Source: Membranipora membranacea (lineage: Eukaryota > Bryozoa > Gymnolaemata > Cheilostomatida > Membraniporidae). Taken from it: a DNA stretch of 64,000 nucleotides. This document shows, piece after piece, positions 35,441-47,100 of the stretch; the first letter of the stretch is position 1, and the number at the start of each line of letters is the position of its first letter. The DNA lies in the NCBI GenBank assembly GCA_914767715.1, contig OU612075.1, positions 1,114,001 to 1,178,000 on the forward strand. Direction: 5' to 3'. Both the position numbers and the translations under genes were made by a program. The notes beneath the pieces were generated by a model. The model had not been told where the DNA came from. It saw only the letters and a program-made list of their open reading frames with translations, and searched no databases.

Positions 35441-38400
35441 GGTAAAAACAATCTAGAAGATATTATTTTTCTCAAAATTGGTGAGCAGCAAATTTTTTTT
35501 CAAGCTGCAATTTAATGTGCTGCAATAACTTTTTGGAAATGCCACTAATTTAAAGATTGTGTATCGATGATTTTGGTGACACCATACTGGGGAACCGTGA
35601 ACCATTAGCTATATCGTAGCAGCTCAAATAGCATAGAGAAAGGGGTATTGATTAATGCCTATCTACCTGAATTTGGAAATCCAGCCAGGATGGAACTCAT
35701 TTTCAGAGCAAGAAAAAAATTGTTTAAATGCAGTAACTAAACTATCCTAAAAAGTATTCTCCACATTTTTTGGTCCACTTTCCCAATGAGAACAATCCTT
35801 AACATTTCAAACATTGCTATTCATCTCATTTGACTCCTCCGTACCAACTTGTTTTCCTGTATCAAGGCTATTAGGTGAAAAGTATTTCACATATTTATTG
35901 AGGATTTGATATAAGAGTGATATAAGTATGCTATGAGCGGACAAGTAACACAAATCTTTTTGAAAGTATAGAAAAATGAAGATTAGCAAAATTAGAACAT
36001 TTTATGATAATTAAAAAGAACATCTAGTCAGTCATTTCGTCGCAATCATTTTACAACCGCTGTTTATAAAGTAAAGTAAAGGAATGTGAGAAAGGAGATA
36101 CTCTAAGACAACATAAACAATACTCTAAAAGCATTAAGTATCACATTGAATGTTAAATTGATGTGCATGAATAAATGGTAATAATACAACTGGTCACAAC
36201 TTAGTAGAATGTTTAGAATTTTAATTCGGTGTGGCTGTTAGAGTTACATAATTTGATCAGATGGAGATGTGTTCATATCATTGGAGAACTATAGCGGTAT
36301 AAGACACATGAAAATGACCTGAATTCCATCTTACATGAAGTTGTCTATCTTATATGTGTGACAAGACAACTCCTACACGTTGTTATACCTTTCGTAACCA
36401 GTAGGTTTTAGGTAATCATCAGTTCCACTCATTTAAATAAGCTCACTTTATGAGTAAGCGTGTCTGCAGATTTACAAGACTTTCCTGGCCAGTAAGTGGT
36501 GAGTAGGCGAGCAGGTGAATAAGAGAGAAAGCTTCCTTGTGGCTGATTACAGATATTATGTTACTCTCAGACACATACGCATCTTGGGATCGAGATTTCT
36601 CAAACTGCAGACAAACTTCTTCTTCAAATAAAAGAATAAGACACAAAAATCAGTCTGATGTAACATGATAAATTTTATATGACATTAGTTATGAATACCA
36701 CCTTGACCTCATCGTTCCGTCAAACTAAAAATTCATCAGATACAACTACTGAGTATATGTTCTAGCATCTGAACAGTTGTGATGTTAATACCAACTTCGC
36801 ACTGACATTGTATCTCAATGTCCTCAATCTTCTTCCAAAGAGATTGACTGCGGTCAGATCTTCGAAGCAAAATTGGGTCTGACTTTTGATCAATACAATT
36901 TGCGGTCAGCCTTATTTGTTTGTAGTTACCGATAGACCTGACAATGGCAGGTCAATATTTTACTATCTCTTCCCTGCCACGATTTGATAGATGACGTGTT
37001 TAACTGCGTAATTATTGAAGCAAGCAATCAACAACCAATCAGCATAGAGGATCGTCCAGATCACTCTGGCAAAAGACCAACAAGTTCGATGTCCACTTAA
37101 CACGAGTAATCACTCATGCAGATCCCCCGATTAACCACTCGTGACCCCAAATCGATGTAAAAATCGGCTAATGTAGCCATGGCTTTATTTGTTTGTAGTT
37201 ACTGATAGACCTGACAATGGTATGTCAATATTTTACTATCTCTTCCCTGCCAAGATATGACCCTATGAATATCATAGTTTATACTTAAAGTGGCAGACAA
37301 CCACAAAAGTTATATTTTGATATTTGATGCGTAATGATGCACTTCTTCAAAATTTGGATGTCATAAATAAATGTTAAATTTGAAGATTTTATTTATTTCA
37401 ATTACAGACTCTCGTCCGCCATTTTGTTTCAGTAACTCAAATACCCGTACTCTCCAAATAAATATATTATTGGGAAAAATTGATGTATAAAAGAATTTTT
37501 TTACTCGAATCGAGGCAGTTTTCTTTTGTTGTGTCAATCTTAATATATAAACAGTCATCTCAGTTACAAAATCATCTAAAAGAACAATCTTATTGCTTTT
37601 AATAACAACAATTCAGCATTCTCTTTGAGATTATAACAGCTTCTCAACCTGATTCAGTTTAATGCAGCCATGGGGTGGAGGGGCTACTGACTGCCCTGTG
37701 GTGCATATCCAAAGCTTATACTTTGCATATCTATTGTTAAGTATGTTGCCTACTGGTGAAGGTTTGTTGTATCTTGATACGTGTTTAGTGGTGCCAGTGT
37801 TGTCTTCTACTTTAAGTCTTCAAGGTTGAACAAGAATTACTTACAGGAATAACTTTTTGCTTTTATCTATTCTAGATTCGCAAGTTTCAATTATCAGTAT
37901 CTTTAACTACAAGGAGTTTTGAAGTGATATGATAGATTTATACCGGCTTACCAGAATATTTAGATTTTCTTCTCAGAAACAGCTGATAACTCCTGATCTA
38001 TGGCTCATATTCAATATATGGTCTGCTTATGCCCACATCATAACTCAGCTATATTCTATAACACACAAACAGTTAATGGTAGAAGCCATAATATGTAACT
38101 TTATGGTGACCTTGTGTTTAATCAGCCTAACATGATAGGGCTACCCAACATACAGGAAACAAGCTTTTGCATAACTAGTGGTCTGTTGTCTGTAAGTATG
38201 GAGAACTGAAAACTGACTACTAACAGTGGAAGATTAGCTGCCAAGCAAGGACAGACAGGTTGACATATAGTTTAAGTGCTTAAACTCGGCCCGTTTGATG
38301 GAAGCTTCAGTTTATGCAATCAGTTATCCCCACAGCTATCAGCAGACTGTCAGCATCCAATCAGTTAGGCCTGCGCAATTATGTTATATTATATAACTTG

Positions 38401-38447
38401 TAAATAGAATCCTAACTTTCTTTTCCCTTATACTCTTGTTCTACACT
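35441..38447. other. Gene-poor stretch with a 76-bp direct repeat
   Basis: No exon recognised. A direct repeat (TTATTTGTTTGTAGTTAC...CTATCTCTTCCCTGCCA) occurs at 36910-36985 and 37183-37258, about 93% alike by eye. Near 37980-38045 there is a sequence (AACTCCTGATCT...ATATGGTCTG) that also occurs near 40565 and 40863, probably the tail of a retroelement family. Confidence 0.5.
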
Positions 38448-38450
38448 ATG

Positions 38451-38632
38451 CAGTGCTGGCAGTGCTAACAGTGCTAGCAGTGATGGCAGTGCTAACAGTG
38501 CTGGCAGTGCTAACAGTGCTAGCAGTGCTGGCAGTGCTAACAGTGCTGGCAGTGCTAGCTGTGCTGGCAGTGCTAACAGTGCTGGCAGTGCTAGCTGTGT
38601 TGGCAGTGCTAACAGTGCTAGCAGTGCTAACA
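38451..38632. repeat. GCAGTGCTAACAGTGCTG minisatellite
   Basis: About 180 bases of 9- to 18-base units alternating GCAGTGCTGG, CAGTGCTAA and CAGTGCTAG. Open frames on both strands (Leu/Ala/Val runs) follow from the repeat and are not evidence of a gene. Confidence 0.92.
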
Positions 38633-38774
38633 ATGCTGCAGTAAACACAGATGACTCACGGTTCACATCAACTTAAAGGTTAAAGGTAAGCAGCTTCATG
38701 GCTGTTCCATTGATTTTATAACTTTTAAGCTTGAGTGAAGCCCTTACCTTTTGAGATACACACACATGACTCAC

Positions 38775-38915
38775 CTGTCTTCTCTTGAGGTCATTAGAGT
38801 CCCTCGTGTTCGGCATTCTGAGGAGGTTAGATTGTATATACAAGTAGGCAGACCACCCACTGAGAAATGATTGTATGATATATACAGCTTCTCCAGCTGA
38901 CTCAGCCCGGATAGT
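38775..38915 (-). pseudogene. Relic leucine-rich-repeat exon
   Basis: On the minus strand this matches the LRR cassette exons of the ROCO-caspase gene: acceptor context TTTGACAG, LSGLSQLEKLYISYNHFSVG and GLP at the start, and AGACAGGTGAG donor context at the end. It is 141 rather than 144 bases. The second half has lost the SLRVLDL reading through compensating indels. It lies 15 kb from the functional array in the same orientation, with no Roc domain following it. Confidence 0.75.
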
Positions 38916-39449
38916 CTGTCAAATGAGTATAAAATGTTGTAATATGCAATCAAGGTGTACAAGATTCCTAATTATTTGTCAACTCAACATAAAACCTAGT
39001 CTGAGCCCCCCAGACTTCCCCCTCCCCCGCTTGACGGCCCCCCAGCGGTGCAAATTAATAGATAAGCAGATATCATAAAATGTTTCCTAGTTCCTCTTTT
39101 CTATTTAATTCTATTGACTGTTTTTTAAGGCCCTGACTGGGATGAAGCTGTGCTGAACGCTTGACTTGACGGTGCATTTTAACTTTGATTGGAGTATTTA
39201 GCACTGGGGGATGACCTTTTAGCGGAGGTAAGGAGCAGACTGGCGTAGCGGACCCTTATTTATCACAACAGACCTTATATATTCACTCCAGTACATCACA
39301 CTGCTGATTTTAGGAGGAACATAAATACATACATACATGATTATGTTTTAATTATGTCAATATTGTAAGGAAAAGAGTCGAATAGCTGACTGAGTACATT
39401 AATTGTTATTTCATAAATATTGATATTGATAGTTGACTAACTTGGGATG

Positions 39450-39800
39450 CTTCAAGTCTGCCTGATAGTGTCTTCGACTGCAGCTAGCATATTCCAGCAC
39501 TGGTTTAATGAGCTGCTTATGTGCTCTGGCTCAGCTTGACTGGGGAGGGATGGTGCATGGATAAAGCCTCGAGGACTTGATGCCCTGGCAGTAGTGAAGT
39601 CAATGTGAGCATTCCAGCACAGGTCTGATTGGATCGTCACTCCCGGATATCTAATGAGGTCTGTGTGGGATCTGCTCATTGTGGATAGTATACTTTCTCT
39701 GTTCTGCCGGCTTTTTTTCCCGACTGAAGCGTATCACTTCCCACTTGAAAGGATCGAAATGCATGTCCCAACCAGCTTACTATTCTCTAGCGAGTTAAGG
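39450..39800 (-). mobile_element. LINE reverse-transcriptase fragment
   Basis: Minus-strand frames give MHFDPFKWEVIRFSR, then RYPGVTIQSDLCWNAHID and RGFIHA, equivalent to the FHPSKCEFVRFSR...KYLGV...LGFIKR section of the LINE at 21840-23160. Frameshifts separate the pieces. It is a short dead relic. Confidence 0.75.
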
Positions 39801-40074
39801 TCTTGTTGCAGCTGCCTCTGCCTTGATAGTTTTTAGAAATTAGTATGTATGTATCTTTTCCTCCTAGAGTTCAGCGTCCAACAACTCCGTGTAGTCCTAC
39901 AGATAAAAATGCACAAGATAATTCTTGTATATTACCATTTATGGTATCATAAGCAGGCCTACTACTATTAATTAGAAAATAATGTAGTAGCTGTATCCTA
40001 GTATTGGTATTGCAAAACACATTCACACACTGTTAGCCAAATGAGACACTCATTTTATTTAAAATTTCCTTAGT

Positions 40075-40590
40075 GTTCATGTCAGTAGTATTATTGGTAA
40101 GGCTAACAGAGCACTAGGGTTTCTCAAGCGACGTCTTAGATGGGGTCCTGTCAGATCAAAATCACTCGCCTTCAAGACTATTGTTAAGCCTACACTGGAA
40201 TATGCTGTACAAGTGTGGCCCCACATCAGGTAGCACTCCAGAAAAAACATTGAGAGGGTTCAACGGGATGCAGTAAAGTAGATTTACTTCCTTTATAAGA
40301 GAGATAGTGTAACAGAGTGTATGTGTGATAATTGTAAACCGACTTAGCTAATTAGACGTGATGGGCTTGATACTCAGTTTTTGCGTAAAGCTGAAGCTAA
40401 GTCTTCAAGGTGAACTTATCAGACTACACTACATTCGAAGTACACATGATTATAACACCTGTGGTAAGTCAGTTATCAATCACTTTTTACTTACTTATTA
40501 TCCTTTCAGGTCATGTGAATTACAGTTTTCATCATATGACTCAGATTCCCACATATTTCCCACAAACTACAGACAACTCCTGATCTGAGG
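40075..40590 (+). mobile_element. LINE reverse-transcriptase C-terminal fragment
   Basis: The plus strand reads KANRALGFLKRRL, IVKPTLEYAVQVW and ERVQRDAVK with an in-frame stop between them, typical of the thumb region after the RT domain of CR1/Jockey-like LINEs. It is opposite in orientation to the 39450-39800 relic and is a different insertion. Confidence 0.75.
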
Positions 40591-40776
40591 ATCTCAATCC
40601 ATCTATGGTCTGATTCCTGTTCACATCACACAATGACTAAAAATTATAGCAGGTGAGCAATAAGATAAGGTTGAGGTGACGGCAACTTAGGTTGAATGGT
40701 CATGATAAGACTTCTCAATTCACAAAATGCAGCTGGTAAAATAATTTATTTCTATAACTTCTGGTAGAAGTGGAGC

Positions 40777-40799
40777 GGGGGGGGGGGGGGGGAGGGGGG
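40777..40799. repeat. Poly-G tract
   Basis: A run of about 17 G followed by AGGGGGG. It could form G-quadruplex DNA, and its true length is likely uncertain in the assembly. Confidence 0.85.
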
Positions 40800-42057
40800 C
40801 TCACTCACCTGCGGATGACGAGTTAAAATTGTATGATTTGGATTCTCTCTTTGTCTTACATGGCAGATAACTCCTGATCTCAATCTATCTATCTGTGCAC
40901 TGCTCACATCATTCATCAGCTAGAGATTGGAGAAAATGATCAACAAATTAGAATAGAGGTCATGATATTTGACCTTGTGGCGTCTTTGGTTGGATCATCA
41001 CGTTGGGACTTTCCAAGTTTACAAAAAGATTATTTATCTTTGCGGAGTGGGGCTTCCCTGTCTATTAGAGACAAACTGGACGTGTGAGATGATCGACAGA
41101 ACATGATAGAATATAAGACAGAGAATTTTTGTAGTTTTTGCAGTATATACGTTTAAAAATGTCTGTTTCTATTTTATGAGTTGCTCATTTATATATCCTA
41201 ACACTGTGTTGCGTTTTTATTTTGACAGACTTGATTCCTTTATGTTGATGTATCATATAAGCTATTGGTATATCATGTTTGTGCTCATCTAGGGAGCTTG
41301 GAGAATGGTTAATATTGCTGCTCAGGAATGTTTAATGTATGAAGTGTAGAAGTTGAGTAATTGGAAATGATATACCAGCTTGACTGACGGGGACTGAAGG
41401 GACTGAAACTGATTCTCTTTACTAACTGTTTTACCAATGAACTCCCTCTCCCCCATATATTATAACTCACCATTTTATAATACTGCCAAACGCATCTATT
41501 TGATCAGTTCTGAGATACAAGACCTGGACCTTTGCCTGTTGGACAAAAACTAACAACCCTACATGGTACTTAGCCTGAAATTGGACTGAAAAGAGAGAAA
41601 CTGGGCAACTGTTGAGTTTTCAGCCTCATCCGCTGGAATTGAGAACAAATTTGTGTCTTTGGCTTCTGGATTATTCAGCATTCACAAAGTCATGACCTCC
41701 CATAATATACCAACAGAATTTAATGCCTTATTATACTCACCACAGCATTCACCACATCTCTAATACTCATAAGTGTGACATTCTATACTTCCTCTACATA
41801 CCTGGTACACCTTCGGGATGCAACCATCTGATAATCTGATAATCTGATAATCTCAGAGACAGCTGTATCTGGTGATCTGATTCTTGTCAAGGTAAACCAA
41901 GAAGTAACTCCTTGGGTAAACAACACCGTCATCCAGGTTGTTCCTATAATATACAACTGTAAAAGTGAACCACATATAAAAAACCTAGTCTGATATAAGA
42001 CAAGATATTAAATCCCCTCCCCTCCCCTCCTCTCCTCACCCCTCACCACTAGCCAGT

Positions 42058-42107
42058 GGGCAGGTGATCGCAGGCTGTCACCTAAGACAGCCTGCGACTA
42101 CCTGCCC
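42058..42107. repeat. 22-bp hairpin
   Basis: The arms 42058-42079 (GGGCAGGTGATCGCAGGCTGTC) pair with 42086-42107 at 20 of 22 positions across a 6-base loop. It is GC-rich in an AT-rich setting. No coding sense. Confidence 0.85.
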
Positions 42108-42238
42108 AGACTACCTCACCGCGCTGTTACAGATATCTCAGGGATAAGAAATTACTTGGGAATTAATCTCTCTGAATGAATGGGACAATTACAATGTCAG
42201 CTGTGTGCTGTAGGAAAGTTCCCCTTGAAGTAGGAAAG

Positions 42239-42294
42239 CCCCCCTTGAGTTTTTGTTTTTTGTTGTCAACTAAAGAACAAAAACTCAAGGGGGG
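42239..42294. repeat. Perfect 19-bp hairpin
   Basis: CCCCCCTTGAGTTTTTGTT (42239-42257) and its exact reverse complement (42276-42294) flank an 18-base spacer. A partial direct copy of the left arm (CCCCTTGAAGTAGG) sits just upstream at about 42221. It resembles a foldback transposon end. Confidence 0.88.
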
Positions 42295-44150
42295 CAGTCA
42301 AACTTTGCCTAAATCCCAGGTTTTGGAGTAGACCTGTGCTCCCAGCAACAGATTAGGTATTTTGGCCTCATCACAGGTAAATTGAAAAATTATTTTGCAG
42401 AGGAATGCTTACAAAGGTCTGAGTAAGCAGTCATTGGAAAAACAAAATATAATGTTATAATAATGTATGTCAATTCAGAATGTGTGTCAAAAAAATTGAT
42501 AGAATAATTTTAAAACTTACACACTGAACCAATTGAGTAGTTCTTATACTATAGTGAACCTATCTATATAGGCTATCATTATCTAGACAATAGATCAAAA
42601 TATGCTCAGAAGATAGAAGAAAAACTTTTAGATACCTCTGTACCAAGTGAAATGTAGTATGACTAGCAGCAAGGAGGACTGTCCTTGGTCAAAGCAAGGA
42701 GTACCCCTTGCTAGAAGAGTAGTAGATCTGTTTTGTCATATTTAATGTATGGAAATGATCTGAATGGACTAGCTGTTCTCAGGAAACAACATATAATTGG
42801 TTGAAACATTGTGTTTTTAACTATGATTGGCTCATATTGGAAGGTATGAAACACACAGGTATCAAAACTATGCCTTGACAATAAACATACAATTTTGAGT
42901 AGGGGCACACAACTTCTTTCAAAAACTTTGACCATGCATGAATTTTTTCTGGACAGTGGACTTAAATAAAAATACATACATACGCCATACACAGCAGCTT
43001 TGTTGAATCCAGGGAACAAGTCTTTGTAACATGGTGATGCTAATGGGTTTTTATTACCGCGGTCAATAATATAGTGAACATTTGTGGTATCTGGTAAAAT
43101 ATTTTGGAAAGAAAATAGAATTGTTTCTTGGTAGGCCCACTCTTTGAAAGCTGCCTCATTGGCTCTTATTCATAACCAAGTGGGAGACTTTAGTTAGGGT
43201 CAAGGGTCATGTCATAAGTTTTACACAGCCTCATTGTTATATCTGGATTTTGACATTTTAATTAAGGTTTCATTACCAGAGGAATGTCCGGACCTTTATA
43301 AGTAGATTGTGTTAGTTAAAAATAATGAGCAATTAATTTCCCTGGTATGTTAATAATGTTTCCTTTTTATGCTGTGCATCACTAATGAGTATCATATGTA
43401 ATGTAATGTTCCGCTAACTATTGTCAGTTGTGATATCAGGATCGAGAATAAAAGTAGCAATTCTATCAGCTCACGCTTTCCTTATTAACATCTCACACTA
43501 TCCAACTCATAAGAATTCTCCCAATATAACTCACCATCGAGACACAACACTGAATCATTACACACAGCATAAATACAGGGCATTATCAGACATAAAGATG
43601 TAACTATAACACCAGCCAAAAGACATATTTTCAGTTACATCATCATCAAATTAACATTGGTTTATTCCGCATGATGATTGATTGGATGCTTCGGAAACTT
43701 AATCATTCCATATTTTGATTAAATAGACCACATATTTTCAAATTTACTGAGTGTTGGGAAATACCACAACACAAGTTGACCACTAGTAAATATGATTAGC
43801 GTTTCACTAGAGTTACGATATTTATTAATCATACATTTATCTGTACAGAATTCTGATGCCGAAAAGCTTCTGAATTGATATGAATATACATTATTATGTT
43901 AGGTCAGATAAAACGCTATGATAATATTTGCACTCTATGACACTTACTGGGTGAAATATAAAATATAAGTACGATCAGTCATCTACTGCAACTCAAATAA
44001 AATAATACAGCGTTCCCCAACACTCTTATACAATAAATAATACAGGGTTTCTGAGTATGAATGTAAAGGAAATCATTGATTAAAATCATATATCATTCCA
44101 CCTCAAAGTAGTAGCAAACAAACTTAACAGTGTCTTTACATGAAGCTCTC

Positions 44151-47100
44151 TCATGGAGCTAGAGCAGCTGGAGCAGCTACTGGAGCAGCTACTGGAGCAG
44201 CTACTGGAGCAGCTACTGGAGCAGCTACTGGAGCAGCTACTGCAGCAGCCGCAATATCTGGAGCAGCCGGAGTAGCTGGAGCAGCTGGAGTAGCTGGAGC
44301 AACTGGAGTAGCAGGCACTCTTCTCCTCTTAAGAACATTCCATCTGATATAAGTGTTAGTTCCAGACTGGGGATTATTTATGTCATCGTCTGCTATACGA
44401 TCTGTAATATGACAATAACAGTGGCTAACTATGGTATGTTATTTTGGCCCCATTTAATTAAAAAAAAGAATGAGTAAATGCTTGATAACAAATGTAAATA
44501 TTACTTTATCACTGCACTTTAAGTATGACAGATCCAAGATCTCTGGAACAATCTATTAAATAAATCACAAAGAAAAACATGCGGTTAAGAGCGCTCTGCA
44601 GCACAGACAGAGAGCCAAATATTCTGTATTAAAACCAGAAAACCTGATTGTATATCATTTACAATAGGGTAAAGTATATCAAAGCTCTGTAAGATATGTG
44701 TTGAGCTGGGGACTATCATCGTCATTGTTTGTTATAGAGCTCATGAAGTAGATAATCGATTTCAGACCTATAAATTAACAAATACAATGGTTGTGCCATA
44801 AAAAACTCAGTCAACGACAACCAGAGAATTTGGTGTAATGAAACCTCAAAAAGTCACAAGTGTACGTGTAGAGTCATTTGTTGAGGGGGCAGGCTTGATG
44901 CAAAAAATTTGTCTTAGATCTTTAAAATGTTCTACTCGAGATAATAGGCCACGAAAATTTTGAATAAATATCCTTAGATTACCTAACATAAGGTCTGATA
45001 TCTAACCACAGCAAGCAGCTATTCATCTGAACCCTGACTATCATCTGTACCAAAAAACTTCAATGATAAGACAGCCAGTACTCTACTCACCTGGTAACCA
45101 TTCTAGAGTAGTATCAGTATTACCATCAGGATATCTGGGATCTGTCAGAGATTGTGGATGTTCACCAGCCTTTCTCATATTAACTCCAGGTCTGAGGTAT
45201 AACTTTCTCAGATCTGTGAATGTGTTGGATATTCGAGGCATCTGAGCGAGATAGACTTCCTTCTGACCTGGATATAGAGGCAGATACTTCTGAGTAAGCT
45301 CTACTCCATATCTACTGACTGCTTCTCTGATCTGCGTGGTAAAAGAAAAGGTAGTTTAACAAGATGCATATGATTCGGGCCAAAAACAACAGAGAAGCAA
45401 AGCGATGATGCTCATCATGTCATAAAATTTGATTGTCTGAATTGTAGTCGCATGTGTTTTGGTGTTTTTGCTTGTCCTTGCACAGTTAAGTTTGGATTGT
45501 CTAGGCTTGCTTCACATTATGTTCACAATTTCATCAAGTTTTTTTCATTCACAATGTTTTTCATGCCCATCAACCACTTACCAATTCAGCTAAAGCTACA
45601 ACATCAAACTGTCCAGCAAACTTGTAAAATGTCACAACTAGTGCTCTGATGAGTGTTGATCCTGTGCCCGATGATCTGACAGAAGCGAATGCTATAAAAT
45701 ATATATAAATCTGAATTTAGGCCACTTGATGGGACTGATAAATTTTATAACAACTCTAGGATGCGGAGGGAAGGCGTTGTTGTAGAATAAAGTGATTCCA
45801 ATAAACTACCATATATTCTCATCTTCAATATCATTGCCAGCTTTGAGCTTATTTTGCTCATTTGCTTCAACTTTAATTTCATTTAAGATCTGTAACTTAC
45901 TGTCAAAACTTGCTTGCATGATTAACAGATCAGCCACTGATATTGTCTCGTTGATACTGTCTACTTCAGGTAATAGCTGTATGACATCACTTCCTGTCTG
46001 ATACAGATCTCCTTCTCTAGGTGCTGATGATGTCACTGCTAGATCAGAGGTAGTGGGGAGAGGTTCAGGTGCAGCTGCACTCAGCTCTGAGATTGAGGGA
46101 ACTGAGTCTGTAGTATCTAACAACATCTCTCTGCTACCTGTAAGGACGATCACCAGAAGCTGATACCAGAACCAGATATCAGAAGAATACAGTCTAGGCA
46201 CATAGACAGGAAAACATGTAAACAAGAGTGAGCCCTGTTAAATTTGGTAGCAAATTGTTCAACACTTAAGGTGTAGCTAGACAGGCCCACGAAATCGCGT
46301 TGTTGATGCCAAACCACGCCGTTGGCCATGCTAACGATGCGTCTTTTCAAAGACCAGCATGTTCGTGTTGTTAACCACGTTGTGAACCTACGCTTCTGTC
46401 ATTGGCCAGTTGGTACAATAGAGCGTATTTAATTGGCCATTACTCTTACTCATTGGTCATGGCTCATTGGCCACTCACTTAGCGATGTTGTCACAAGGTG
46501 GGTGTGTTTAGCCTATGAAGCCACGCCTACCACGCGTGGGAAGACAATTCCACGCATTTTGTGGGCTCATGTAGCAAGACCTTTACCATGCATGTGTCAT
46601 GATTGCGAAACCTACTGCACTTATTATACCTGCTGATTACTCTGACATATCTGCCCTTGACCCTGATATTCACAACAACATTAAACCTTACACTCTCTTA
46701 GCTCAGAAACCTCCTGTACCGGTTTATCCAATATTTAACACATTTGCGTAACTAATTCATAAAGAAGCTTTTAATTGGATGTGGACAGTTGGCTACTCAA
46801 AGAGCTCATGGATTGTTATTGTTACACTTACTTCCACCACAGGCTTGTATTATGAGTAGCTTTGGTTTGCCAGTCATGGCTGGAAAGTTCCGAGCAGACA
46901 AGAGGTTGTATATGTCAGCCAGTTTTACTAGTTTACCGTCCACACCCGCTACACAGCCTTCCAAACCGTGACTTGCGATAATCAGTACAAACACTCCGAG
47001 GTTCTTATAGACAGATTCACCTGTTTCATCCACCAGTTGTGTCTCCCTATGGATTGTATCAACTATTCCCTACAACAGAAAAAAGCAAGGGTCCTCAAGT

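Noticed and set aside
38412-38666. Leu/Ala/Pro and Val/Leu/Ala open frames
   Set aside because: Products of the GCAGTGCTAACAGTGCTG minisatellite.
44140-44352. Plus-strand Gly-Ala-Ala-Thr open frame
   Set aside because: Shadow of the minus-strand Ala/Pro tail of the ROCO-caspase gene, which continues in phase from caspase exons.
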